Source: Aegilops tauschii subsp. strangulata
Lineage: Eukaryota > Streptophyta > Magnoliopsida > Poales > Poaceae
NCBI RefSeq assembly: GCF_002575655.3
Contig: NC_053036.3
Coordinates: 194,960,788 to 195,024,787 of the forward strand
DNA length: 64,000 nucleotides
Reading direction: 5' to 3'
The position numbers and the translations under genes are program-made. The notes below the pieces were generated by a model. The model was not told the origin of the DNA. It did not search any database and worked only from the letters and a program-made list of their open reading frames with translations. Shown here one piece after another: positions 44,588 to 56,105 of this stretch (position 1 is its first letter; each line of letters starts with the position of its first letter).

Positions 44588-47500
44588 TGTGACGCCCAGA
44601 TAATTAAGCTACCGTAATTCCACGTTAATGGTGCCATGTCATCGGCATTACTGTTGCTAATCTCGCCTTAGTTCAAACACGAGTCAAATTCAAATTCAAA
44701 TAACAAGCCAAAATATTATTTCTTCAAACAGTAAATTAAAAATGTTACTTGGGTTGCAAATATTCACTAACTAATTGTCATTTATTAACCAACATTTTAT
44801 AAGGTGGCTGAGTGTCCTAAAATAAATGAAACATGGGCCAATTCATTGTTTAAAATGCTTTTCCTAATTTATGAAAATACAAACTAATTTAATTAACCCC
44901 CCCCCCAATAATTTGTTGCAGTGTCTAATATTGCATCACTAAATATGTGCCAAGTTTCATAATTTATAAAACTCATTTACTATTAAAAATAAAGTCAAAA
45001 CAACAACATCAAAGGAAAACAGAAAAGGTTAAGTAAAAAAACCCACCTCCCCCACTGGGCCTCGTGGCCCAGCTGGCCATTCAGCCGGCCGGCCAGGCCT
45101 GCCCACACGGCCCACCCCACTCCCCCGGCCTACATACCCTCCCCCCGAAACCCTAACTCCACACCCCCACGATCCCCCACTCCCTTTGTTCCCTCCCCGA
45201 TCCAGATCGGGGCAACCGACGCCCCCGACCCCCCCCCCCCCCCGCTGCCATCGGGCGCCATGGCCTCACCGCCCTCGTCGCCGGCGGCCCGAACGTCGCT
45301 CGTTGCCCGCCTCGCCGCGCCTCCGTCCTCCTCCGCGGCGTCACCTCGCCGACGCCGCTTCGCCGCCGGACATCCCCTGTCTCCCCCGCCTCTACTTCGC
45401 CCGGCGCCGTCGGACGTCCTCCCCATCCTCCTCCCCAACGGCTCCATCAAGCCTCGCCGCCCCCCTTTTCACGACGAACGTGAGCACCTCCCCGTGCTCC
45501 CCCTCTACCCCCCCCCCCCCCCCCGTGGTCACAGCACTCTCGCGCGCACTCTGCCATGTCGGGCCTCGCTCACGCGCGCGCGCGTGCCCTGCTCGCTGCT
45601 GCTCGTGGACCTCGCCCGCTAGCCGTCGTCGTCCGCCCGCACCATCGCCCTGCTTGCACCACGGCGCGCCCTCCTGCACCGCACCTCATGCGCCTCTCCC
45701 CCTGCTCGCTGCTGCTCCGGCGCGGCTCTGCCCGCGCGACCGCGCAGCCGCCTGGTCCAGCCCCGACCGCGCACCCGTGTTCGACCACCCAACCACGGCG
45801 ACCCCCCCGCCTTGCGCCCCACCTTGTCATCTCGCCGTGCCACCACTTCCCGCGGCTGCTACTGCCCTGCGGCCGCGCCCCGTCGCCGTCCTGTCGCCGC
45901 TCCGGCCGCCTGGGCGGCGCCGTGGCCACCGGCCTCTTCTGCTCCGGCGCCCTGCCAGGTCCGCCCGCCCCTGGGCGTGCGCCCGCTCGGGCTGCGCCCC
46001 GCGCCCGAACCCACTAAGGCCCTAGGGCCAATGACATGTGGGGCCTAGCCCCAGAACGTTTCATAAAAAGAAAAGGAGATAAAAAATAATAGAAATAATT
46101 TTAATTAATTAACTAACTAAATTAATTAACTTAATTAATCCTATTTAATTAATCTAATTAACCTGTTAGTTTAATTAAGCAGTAATTAGTTTAACCTAAA
46201 CCTTAATCAACCTAACAGTGTATGACAGGTGGGTCCCACTGGACCCACACGTCAGTTTGACCAGTCAACACCTGTGTTGACTGCTGACGTCATGCTGACG
46301 TCAGCAAACACTGTTCTGGATAATGTTGAATTAAAATAATTAAATTAACCCTAAAATTAATTTAAATCTTTTAAAATTAATATAAAATAAACCGTAGCTC
46401 GGATCAAAATACTTAGAACGATGAGACGAATCCGAATACGCAGCCCGTTCGTCTGCCGCACATCCCTAACCTATCGAACTCGCAACTTTCCCCCTCCGGT
46501 TCATCTGTCCGAAAACCCAAAACACCGGGAATACTTTCCCGAATGTTTCCCCCCTTCGCCGGTATCACCTACTGCCGCGTTAGGGCACACCTAGCATCGC
46601 TCATTGTCATGTCACGCATTGTCATGCTTATATTTGCATTGTATTTACTGTTTCTTCCCCCTCTTCTCTCCGGTAGACTACGAGACCGACGCTGCTGCAG
46701 CCCAGTTCGACTACGGAGTTGACGACCCCTCCTACTTGCTAGAGCAACCAGGCAAGCCCCCCCTCCCCTTGATCACCAGATATCGCCCATTCTTCTCTAT
46801 ACTGCTTGCATTAGAGTAGTGTAGCATGTTACTGCTTTCGGTTAATCCTATTCTGTTGCATAGCCTCTCATTGTTGCTACAGATGTTACCCATACCTGCT
46901 ATCCTACTGCTTAGGATAGGATGCTAGTTTTTCCATCAGTGACCCTACATTCTTGTCCGTCTGCCATGCTATACTACTGGGTCGTGATCACTGCGGGAGG
47001 TGATCACGGGTATATACTTTATACTTTATACATGATACATGTGGTGACTAAAGTCGGGTCGGCTCGAGGAGTACCCGCAAGTGATTCTGATGAGGGGGCT
47101 GGAAGGACAGGTGGCTCCACCCCGGTAGAGGTGGGCCTGGGTTCCTGACGGCCCCCGACTGTTACTTTGTGGTGGAGCGACAGGGCAGGTTGAGACCACC
47201 TAGGAGAGAGGTGGGCCTGGCCCTGGTCGGCGTTCGCGGATACTTAACACGCTTAACGAGATCTTGGTATTTGATCTGAGTCTGGCCATTAGGTCTATAC
47301 GCACTAACCAACTACGCGGGAACAGTTATGGGCACTCGACGTCGTGGTATCAGCCGAAGCTCTTCTTGATGTCAGCGACTGAGTGGCACGCGCCGCATTG
47401 GACCGTAAGCTCGCGCTTGTATTAAGGGGGCTAGGCATGCTTCCGGCCGCGTACGCAACGTGCAGGTGTGCAATGGGCGATGGGCCCAGACCCCTGCGCA

Positions 47501-48448
47501 CATAGGGTTTAGACCGGCGTGCTGACCTCTCTGTTGAGCCTAGGTGGGGCTGCGACGTGTTGATCTTCCGAGGCCGGGCATGACCCAGAAAAGTGTGTCC
47601 AGCCAAATGGGATCGAGCGTGTTGGGTTATGTGGTGCACCCCTGCAGGGAAGTTTATCTATTCGAATAGCCGTGTCCCTCGGTAAAAGGACGACCCGGAG
47701 TTGTACCTTGACCTTATGACAACTAGAACCGGATACTTAATAAAACACACCCTTCCAAGTGCCAGATATAACCCGGTGATCGCTCTCTAACAGGGCGACG
47801 AGGAGGGGATCGCCGGGTAGGATTTATACTATGCGATGCTACTTGGTGAACTTACCATCTACTCTCTTCTACATGCTGCAAGATGGAGGTGGCCAGAAGC
47901 GTAGTCTTCGACAGGATTAGCTATCCCCCTCTTATTCTGGCATTCTGCAGTTTAGACCACCGATATGGCCCTTTACACATATACCCATGCATATGTAGTG
48001 TAGCTCCTTGCTTGCGAGTACTTTGGATGAGTACTCACGGTTGCTTTTCTCCCTCTTTTCCCCTTTCTATACCTGGTTGTCGCAACCAGATGCTGGAGTC
48101 CAGGAGCTAGAGATCCCGAGGATGATTCTACATGGAGTTCGGCTTCGAGGAGTAGTTAGGAGGTCCCAGGCAGGAGGCCTTGCCTTTTGAATCGTTGCTA
48201 CTTTTGTGCTAGCCTTCTTAAGGCAAACTTGTTTAACTTATGTCTGTACTCAGATATTGTTGCTTCCGCTGACTCGTCTATGATCGAGCACTTGTATTCG
48301 AGCCCTCGAGGCCCCTGGCTTGTATTATGATGCTTGTATGACTTTTTATGTTGTAGAGTTGTGTTGTGATATCTTCCCGTGAGTCCCTGATCTTGATCGT
48401 ACACATTTGTGTGCATGATTAGTGAACGGTCAAATCAGGGGTGTCACA
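44588..48448 (+). repeat. 3' LTR of the long-LTR element
   Basis: The LTR is 3861 bp and pairs with 36562-40419 over its whole length with scattered substitutions, a shorter or longer C run in places, and a deletion of about 15 bp near 46413. The exon-like segment is at 46677-46751. Confidence 0.95.
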
Positions 48449-48453
48449 GCTAT

Positions 48454-48731
48454 GTTCTGAAGCTAATCTTCGCGAAGATGGCTTAACTGGGGACTTCAAA
48501 TTTGATTCCAGACCTCCCTAGAATGCAAGCTGGCGTCGGACTCCTTCCATAGAAGATTCTGAGTATTCATCTTCGGCTGCAACTGTTGTTGCGAGGGTCG
48601 TCGATGAAGAAGACGATGCCACTTCACCAACCATGGATTCACCGCGTCTCGACACTGCACCAGGCCCCTCTGCACCACCGAACTCAAACGTCGACCCTGC
48701 ATCTGCATCTACTCCTGATGGGAACGAGTAG
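48454..48731 (+). pseudogene. C-terminal end of the extra ORF of host element H
   Basis: Continuation of the ORF from 36561 after removing the long-LTR element and one GCTAT. The joined frame passes across the junction (KSLTLLCSEANLREDG) and runs to TAG at 48729-48731 with one stop near 48520. The tail is Ser/Thr/Pro/Asp-rich (DEEDDATSPTMDSP) and looks disordered. Clean joining at the target duplication is strong support for the reconstruction. Confidence 0.75.
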
Positions 48732-49235
48732 ATACTCTATGTCTTCAAACCTTTTTGGTCCTTACTGGCAAAAGGGGGAGAAGCATATGAGTTGATAGTC
48801 TTCAAGCGGGTCCTTTATGGGTGGTTGTTATATTTTGCCAAGTGTTTACAACTCTCGTCTTTTGATACATCTGGTTCTTTGGGTTGTAACACTTAAACTT
48901 GATGGTCGTCTGCTACTTTTCTGCTACTTTGTGAATGCGATGATAAATTCCGCATGAAGTCATTCCGCAGACATCCATTTTTCATTATGCATGTCATTAT
49001 CTTTGTTATATCTTTATATGCATGATGAATTGTCTTCGTAAGTTGAAGAGGATCTTCACAAAGTAAAACCTGCCATGTGCATTTGCATTCAAAAGCAAAC
49101 TACTTATATGCACATATTCAGGGGGAGCCTTTTGCCACTTATGAATACAATGCCTTAATCCTTAAACTTTCACATACTTATATCCCCGTTGAAAACTTCA
49201 ACCAGTTTGTCATCAATCACCAAAAAGGGGGAGAT
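48732..49235 (+). other. 3' untranslated part of host element H with two polypurine tracts
   Basis: Non-coding end of the internal region. GCAAAAGGGGGAGAAG lies at 48768-48783 and CCAAAAAGGGGGAGAT at 49220-49235. The second abuts the 3' LTR and is the functional plus-strand primer site; the first is an upstream near-copy 452 bp away. Confidence 0.8.
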
Positions 49236-50572
49236 TGTAAGTGCATCTAGTGCCACCCCTAGTTAGTTTTGGAGTATTGACGACAAACTTTGTTGAGGGA
49301 CTAATGTGTTTGTGAGAATTGCAGGATAACACAGGTAGTAGTCCCACATTGATTCGGTTTACCTACCAGAGATGACCCCTAAAAATGTATGAAGACATTG
49401 AAGACAATGGTGGTCTGTGAAGAGATTTACATTGAAGACTATGACATGAGAAGACATCGCATGAAGACTATGAAGTGCAAAGACATAGTTGTTTCGTAGT
49501 TTCCTTTTGTTCTTTGTTGAGTCATAGGAACCACCGCACTATTAAGTGGGGTCCAAGTGAACAAAGTCAGAGTGACTGAAGTGATGCTCAACCAGATCCT
49601 ATGTCTTCGTGCGAAGACAATGAGAGCAAATCTTATCCAGAGCTGGATGAGTCAGCTTTACTTGTAGCCCAAGTCAAGCTGTTGCGTGTGTTTGAAATCT
49701 GACCATTGGACACGTGTCAGTTCCTTAGTGACCTAGGGTTATTTCGGAAAAATCAGGTCGGGTTGCCTCCTGGCTATAAATAGCCCACCCGCTACATCAT
49801 AAATTGCTGGCTGCTCAGAGTTAGTGCATGGCTTTTGTCGTTTGAGAGCAACCCACCTCCAAAGCATTTGAGAGAGAGAGATCCTTGCGAGGACAAAGCC
49901 CAAAACACCGAGAGCCAAAGAGTGTTAGGTATCACTGAAGTCTTTCCGTCCGCGTGATCTGAAGACTTGTTACACTTGAGAACTGTGAATCCTCCAGCCG
50001 GTTAGGCGTCGCGTTCTGAGCATCCAAGAGTCATTGTGGATTGCCGGTGAATGAAGTCTGTGAAGGTTCGGAAGTCTACCTTGAAGACTTACCAGAGTGA
50101 TTGGGCGAGGACTAAGTGTCCTTAGCTCAAGGGGAATAAGGTGAAGATGTGGTCTTCTGAGTTAAATCTCAGCCTCCCTAACCAGATGTACAGTTGTCAC
50201 AGCAACTGGAACTGGTCCAACAAATCCTTGTCCTCACCAAGCAACTGGTTCTATCTCTTATCTTTCTTTACTTGCAGTTTGTCTTCGTGAAGTCATTTCC
50301 TGCTTGCATAATCTGATTGACTTCACTGTGTGAAGACTGTTGTTGTTTGGCTTCATACTATCTTCCATCCTGATCCATACTACCTAGCTGCTATTAGTCT
50401 TCGTGCTTTCACTTCACTGCTTACTTGACTATGGCGTGTCTAGTGTAGTCTACCTTCCGCTGCATATCAATAGGTTCATTTCTACTGTTTGTCTTCGAAA
50501 CCCCCATGTTTTGAAGACGTTCATAAAAATCGCCTATTCACCCCCCCCTCTAGTCGATAAGTAGCACTTTCA
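49236..50572 (+). repeat. 3' LTR of the SIRE-type host element
   Basis: The LTR is 1337 bp, from TGTAAGTGCATCTAGTGCCA to TAGCACTTTCA. It starts directly after the polypurine tract. It is rich in the word GAAGAC and its complement GTCTTC (at least 14 copies). CTATAAATAGCCC at 49772-49784 is a good TATA box. The partner 5' LTR is outside the window. Confidence 0.9.
49773..49780 (+). promoter_or_regulatory. TATA box in the SIRE-type LTR
   Basis: TATAAATA in GGCTATAAATAGCCCACC, about 540 bp into the LTR, followed 60-90 bp later by leader-like sequence. Confidence 0.65.
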
Positions 50573-50663
50573 AGATGTTCCTCCAGGGATGTTCGGGATG
50601 GAGAAGCAGGAGGGGGGCATCAAGGCGCCTTGTGTGGAGCTAGTTCATGTCCATGTGCTCTAC
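50573..50663. other. Short flank between two retrotransposons, unidentified
   Basis: These 91 bp lie between the 3' end of host element H and the next LTR. Removing neither neighbour reveals a recognisable source. It ends with TCTAC, the probable target duplication of the next element, whose other side is outside the window. Confidence 0.5.
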
Positions 50664-52326
50664 TGATGTCTACTACGCAACCTTCTTCTTGTAGACGTTG
50701 TTGGGCCTCCAAGTGCATAGGTTTGTAGGACAGTAGCAAATTTCCCTCAAGTGGATGACCTAAGGTTTATCAATCTGTGGGAGGCGTAGGATGAAGATGG
50801 TCTCTCTCAAACAACCCTGCAACCAAATAACAAAGAATCTCTTGTGTCCCCAACACACCCAATACAATGGTAAATTGTATAGGTGCACTAGTTCAGCGAA
50901 GAGATGGTGATACAAGTGCAATATGGATGGTAGATATATGTTTTTGTAATCTGAAAATATAAAAACAGCAAGGTAGCAAGTGGTAAAAGTGAGCGTAAAC
51001 GGTATTGCAATGCTAGTAAACAAGGCCTAGGGTTCATACTTTCACTAGTGCAAGTTCTCTCAACAAAAATAACATAATTGGACCATATAACTATCCCTCA
51101 ACATGCAACAAAGAGTCACTCCAAAGTCACTAATAGTGGAGAACAAACGAAGAGATTATGGTAGGGTAAGAAACCACCTCAAAGTTATTCTTTCCAATCA
51201 ATCCGTTGGGCTATTCCTATAAGTGTCACAAACAGCCCTAGAGTTCATACTAGAATAACACCTTAAGACACAAATCAACCAAACCCCTAATGTTACCTAG
51301 ATACTCCAATGTCACCTCAAGTATCCGTGGGTATGATTATATGATATGCATCACACAATCTCAGATTCATCTATTCAACCAACACATAGAACCTCAAAGA
51401 GTGCCCCAAAGTTTCTACCGGAGAATCAAGACGAAAACGTGTGCCAACCCCTATGCATAGGTTCATGGGCGGAACCCGCAAGTTGATCACCAAAACATAC
51501 ATCAAGTGAATCACGTGATATCCCATTGTCACCACAGATACGCACGGCAAGACATACATCAAGTGTTATCATATCATTAAAGACTCAATCCGATAAGATT
51601 ACTTCAAGGGGAAAACTCAATCCATTACAAGAGAGTAGAGGGGGGAAGCAACATAAGATCCAACTATAATAGCAAAGCTCGCGATACATCAAGATCGTGC
51701 CAAATCAAGAACACGAGAGAGAGAGAGATCAAACACATAGCTACTGGTACATACCCTCAGCCCCGAGGGTGAACTACTCCCTCCTCGTCATGGAGAGTGT
51801 CGGGATGATGAAGATGGCCACCGGTGAGGGATCCCCCCTCCGGCAAGGTGCCGGAACAGGGTCCCGATTGGTTTTTGGTGGCTACAGAGGCTTGCGGTGG
51901 CGGAACTCCCGATCTATTCTGTTCCCCGATCGTTTTAGGGTATATGGATATATATAGGCGGAAGAAATACGTCAGGGGAGCCACAAGGGGCCCACAAGGG
52001 TGGAGGGCGCGCCCAGGGGGGTGGGCGCGCCCCCTGCCTCGTGCCTCCCTCGTTGCTTTCCTGGCGTGCACTCCAAGTCTCCCGGGTTTCTTTCCTTCCA
52101 AAAATAACTTCTCCAGAAGGTTTCATTCCGTTTCGACTCCGTTTGATATTCCTTTTCTTCGAAACACTGAAACAAGGGAAAAAACAGGAACTGGCACTGG
52201 GCTCTGGGTCAATAGGTTAGTCCCAAAAATAATATAAAAGTGCATAATAAAGCCCATAAACATCCAAAACAGATAATATAATAGCATGGAACAATCAAAA
52301 ATTATAGATACGTTGGAGACGTATCA
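50664..52326 (-). repeat. 3' LTR of the second Athila-like element
   Basis: The LTR is 1663 bp. On the minus strand it runs from TGATACGTCTCCAACGTATC to GCGTAGTAGACATCA. A TATA box is on the minus strand at 51949-51956. The outer part matches the 41 bp at 56065-56105. The first part (minus-strand sense) resembles the solo LTR at 8653. Confidence 0.92.
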
Positions 52327-55177
52327 GCATCCCCAAGCTTATTTCCTGCTCGTCCTCGAGTAGGTAAATGATAAAAACAGAATTTTTGATGTGGAATGCT
52401 ACCTAACATATTTACCAATATAATATTCTTTAATGTGGCAAGAATATTCAGATCCATAAGATTCAAAACAAAAGTTTAATATTGACATGAAAGCAATAAT
52501 ACTTCAAGCATACTAACAAAGCAATCATGTCTTCTCAAAATAACATGGCCAAAGAAAGTTATCCCTACAAAATCATATAGTCTGGCTATGCTCTATCTTC
52601 ATCACACAAAGTATTTAATCATGCACAACCCCGATGACAAGACAAGCATTTGTTTCATACTTTTGATGTTCTCAAACTTTTTCAATCTTCACGCAATACA
52701 TGAGCGTGAGCCATGGACATAGCACTATAGGTGGAATAGAACGGTGGTTGTGGAGAAGACAAAAAAGGAGAAGATAATCTCACATCAACTAGGCGTATCA
52801 ACGGGCTATGGAGATGCCCATCAATAGATATCAATGTGAGTGAGTAGGGATTTCCATGCAACGGATGCACAAGAGCTATAAGTGTATGAAAGCTCAACAA
52901 AAGAAACTAAGTGGGTGTGCATCCAACTCGCTTTCTCACGAAGACCTAGGGCATTTTGAGGAAGCCCATCATTGGAATATGCAAGCCAAGTTCTATAATG
53001 AAAGATTCCCACTAGTATATGAAAGTGACAACATAGGACTCTCTATCATGAAGATCATGGTGCTACTTTGAAGCACAAGTGTGGTAAAAGGATAGTAGCA
53101 TTTCCCCTTCTCTCTTTTTCTCTCATTTTTTTTTATTTGGGCCTTTCTCTTTTTTTATGGCCTCTTTTTTTTCTTTTTCTTTTTTTATTTTTTTCGTCCG
53201 GAGTCTCATCCCGACTTGTGGGGGAATCAAAGTCTCCATCATCCTTTCCTCACTGGGACAATGCTCTAATAATGATGATCATCACACTTTTATTTACTTA
53301 CAACTTCAGCAATTACAACTCGATACTTAGAACAAAATATGACTCTATATGAATGCCTCCGGCGGTGTACCGGGATGTGCAATGACTCATGAGTGACATG
53401 TATGAAAGAATTATGAACGGTGGCTTTGCCACAAATACAATGTCAACTACATGATCATGCAAAGCAATATGACAATGATGAAGCGTGTCATAATAAACGG
53501 AACGGTGGAAAGTTGCATGGCAATATATCTCGGAATGGCTATGGAAATGCCATGATAGGTAGGTATGGTGGCTGTTTTGAGGAAGATATATGGTGGGTGT
53601 ATGATACCGGCGAAAGGTGCGCGGTATTAGAGAGGCTAGCAATGGTGGAAGGGTGAGAGTGCGTATAATCCATGGACTCAACATTAGTCATAAAGAACTC
53701 ACATACTTATTGCAAAAAATCTATTAGTTATCAAAACAAAGTACTACGCGCATGCTCCTAGGGGGATAGATTGGTAGGAAAAGACCATCGCTCGTCCCCG
53801 ACCGCCACTCATAAGGAGGACAATCAATAAATATAATCATGCTCCGACTTCATCACATAACGGTTCACCATACGTGCATGCTACGGGAATCACAAACTTT
53901 AGAACAAGTATCTCTCAAATTCACAACTACTCCACTAGCATGACTCTAATATCACCATCTTCATATCTCAAAACAATCATAAGGAATCAAACTTCTCATA
54001 GTATTCAATGCACTTTATATGAAAGTTTTTATTATACCCATCTTGGATGCCCATCATATTAGGACTAAATTCATAACCAAAGCAAATTACCATGCTGTTT
54101 AGGACTCTCAAAATAATATAAGTGAAGCACGAGAGTTCATCTATTTCTTCAAAATAAAACTACCACCATGCTCCAAAAGGATATAAGTGAAGCACTAGAG
54201 CAAATGACAAACTACTCCGAAAGATATAAGTGAAGGTCAATGAGTAGTCGAATAATTATGCAACTATGTGAAGACTCTCCCATTTTAAGAATTTAAGATC
54301 TTGATACTTTATTCAAACAGCAAGCAAAACAAAGTAAAATGACATGACACTCCAAGCAAAACACATATCATGTGGTGAATAAAAATATAGCTCCAAGTAA
54401 AGTTACCGATGAACGAAGACGAAAGAGGGGATGCCTTCCGGGGCATCCCCAAGCTTAGGCTCTTGGCTATCCTTGAATATTACCTTGGGGTGCCTTGGGC
54501 ATCCCCAAGCTTAGGCTCTTGCCACTCCTTATTCCGTAGTCCATTGAATCTTTACCCAAAACTTGAAAACTTCACAACACAAAACTTAACAGAAAATCTC
54601 GTGAACTCCGTTAGCAAAAGAAAACAAAACACCACTTCAAGGTACTGTAATGAACTCATTCTTTATTTTTATTGGTGTTGAATCTACTGTATTCCAACTT
54701 CTCTATGGTTTATAAACTATTTTACTAGCCATAGATTCATCAAAATAAACAAGCAACACAATGAAAATAGAATCTGTCAAAAACAGAACAGTCTGTAGTA
54801 ATCGGTATCAAACGTATACTTCTGAAACTCCAAAAATTCTAAACTAAATTGTTGGACCTGAGGAATTTGTCTAGTAATCATCTGCAAAAAGAATCAACTA
54901 AATAGCACTCTCCAGTAAAAAGTTAAAGCTAATCTCGTGAGCGCTAAAGTTTCTGTTTTTTTACAGCATGATCATAAAGACTTCACCCAAGTCTTCCCAA
55001 AGGTTCTACTTGGCACAAACACTAATTAAAACACAAAACCATATCTAAACAGAATCTAGATGGATTATTTATTACTAAACAGAACCAAAAATCAAGAAAC
55101 TAAAATAAAATGGGGTTGCCTCCCAACAAGCGCTAACGTTTAACGCCCCTAGCTAGGCATGATGATTTCAATGATGC
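52327..55177 (-). other. Non-coding 3' internal region of the second Athila-like element
   Basis: The polypurine end lies at 52327-52340 (minus AAGCTTGGGGATGC), with two more copies at 54443-54456 and 54499-54512. A T-rich tract is at about 53110-53195, with repeated ATATAAGTGAAG phrases at about 54115-54235. These mirror the landmarks in the element at 1008-8563. No gene is supported. Confidence 0.75.
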
Positions 55178-55939
55178 TCACATAAAAGATAAGAATTGAA
55201 ACATAAAGAGAGCATCATGAAGAATATGACTAGCACATTTAAGTCTAACCCACTTCCTATGCATAGGGATTTTGTGAGCAAACAGCTTATGGGAACAATA
55301 ATCAACTAGCATAGGAAGGCAAAACAAGCATAACTTCAAAACTTTAAGCACATAGAGAGGAAACTTGATATTATTGCAATTCCTACAAGCATATGTTCCT
55401 CCCTCATAATAATTTTCATTAGAATCATGAATGAATTCAGCAATATAACCAGCACCTAAAGCATTCTTTTCATGATCTACTTGCATAGAAAAGTTACTAC
55501 TCTCCACATAAGCAAAATTCTTCTCATGAATAGTAGTGGGAGCAAACTCAACAAAATAACTATCATGTGATTGAAAATTAAGATCAAGATGACAAGCATG
55601 GTTATCATTATTCTTTATAGCATACGTGTCATCACAATAATCATCATAGATAGGAGGCATGCTTTCATCATAGTAAATTTGCTCATCAAAACTTGGGGGA
55701 CAAAAAATATCATCTTCATCAAACATAGCTTTCCCAAGCTTGTGGCTTTGCATATCATTAGCATCATGGATATTCAAGGAATTCATACTAACAACATTGC
55801 AATCATGCTCATCATTAAAATATTTAGTGCGAAACATTCTAATGCATTCTTCTTCTAGCACTTGAGCACAATTATCGGAATCCTTATTTCAACGAAAGAC
55901 ATTAAAAAGATGAAGCATATGAGGCACCCTTAATTCCAT
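55178..55939 (-). pseudogene. ORF of unknown function in the second Athila-like element
   Basis: Minus-strand frame from ATG 55939 (MELRVPHMLHLFNVFR) to 55178, 253 codons before the final stop, with one internal TGA at codon 17. It is rich in Asp, Asn, His and Tyr, with DDIFCPPSFDEQIYYDES and a C-terminal part NYYEGGTYACRNCNNI ... PMHRKWVRLKC that parallels the C-terminal part of the 447-aa ORF at 2667-4010. I do not recognise a function. The ATG lies about 100 bp after the primer site, as in the other element. Confidence 0.65.
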
Positions 55940-56036
55940 TTTTTTGTAGTTTTCTTTTATAGACTAAACTAGTGATAAAACAAGAAACTAAAAGATTCGA
56001 TTGCAAGATGTAAAGATATACCTTCAAGCACTCACC

Positions 56037-56054
56037 TCCCCGGCAACGGCGCCA
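56037..56054 (-). other. Primer binding site, tRNA-Asp type
   Basis: Minus-strand TGGCGCCGTTGCCGGGGA is a full match to the complement of the plant tRNA-Asp 3' end. It is ten bases from the LTR edge (56065), the same spacing as in the element at 1008-8563. Confidence 0.88.
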
Positions 56055-56064
56055 GAAAAGAGCT

Positions 56065-56105
56065 TGATGTCGACTACGCAACCTTCTTCTTGTAGACGTT
56101 GTTGG
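56065..56105 (-). repeat. 5' LTR of the second Athila-like element, interrupted fragment
   Basis: 41 bp, TGATGTCGACTACGCAACC..., matching the outer end of 50664-52326 with one substitution. It is cut by the insertion of element A after GTTGG. Confidence 0.88.

Larger units (their letters stand above)
36562..48448 (+). mobile_element. Long-LTR non-autonomous gypsy-type element (large retrotransposon derivative)
   Basis: LTRs of 3858 bp (36562-40419) and 3861 bp (44588-48448), both TGTGAYGCCC...GTCACA, with the perfect target duplication GCTAT (36557-36561 and 48449-48453). The primer site is tRNA-Met type (40423-40434), and a purine-rich tract precedes the 3' LTR (44576-44586). The 4168-bp internal part has no gag, protease, RT or integrase motif in any frame that I can find. 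LTR starts and the hairpin before the polypurine tract resemble plant chromoviruses, so it is probably mobilised by one. I cannot name the family. Confidence 0.93.
1..50572 (+). mobile_element. SIRE-lineage Ty1/copia retrotransposon (3' half), the host of four nested insertions
   Basis: This plus-strand copia element begins left of the window. Its own segments are 1-1007, 8564-8652, 10234-10594, 32418-36561 and 48449-50572. They join cleanly when the insertions and one copy of each 5-bp target duplication are removed. The order is RNase H end, spacer, gene-like leader, long extra ORF, polypurine tract, 3' LTR. A pol followed by an extra (often called env-like) ORF is known for the SIRE/Maximus lineage, and the LTR start TGTAAGTGCATC fits grass members of it. 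The lineage is inferred; the family name is not certain. The 5' LTR, gag and most of pol are outside the window, so its own target duplication cannot be checked. Confidence 0.8.
50664..56105 (-). mobile_element. Second Athila-like non-autonomous gypsy element (truncated by an insertion)
   Basis: Minus-strand element. Its 3' LTR is at 50664-52326, its internal part at 52327-56064, and 41 bp of its 5' LTR at 56065-56105, before an Angela/BARE-like element interrupts at GTTGG (56101-56105). The LTR ends, three AAGCTTGGGGATGC copies, T-rich tract and ORF C-terminus match the element at 1008-8563, but the LTR and most of the ORF differ, so it is a sister family. The rest of the 5' LTR must lie right of the window. 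Confidence 0.9.

Noticed and set aside
50573..50663. Short flank as a possible gene fragment
   Set aside because: Only 91 bp, no domain or splice signal; identity cannot be judged from this window.
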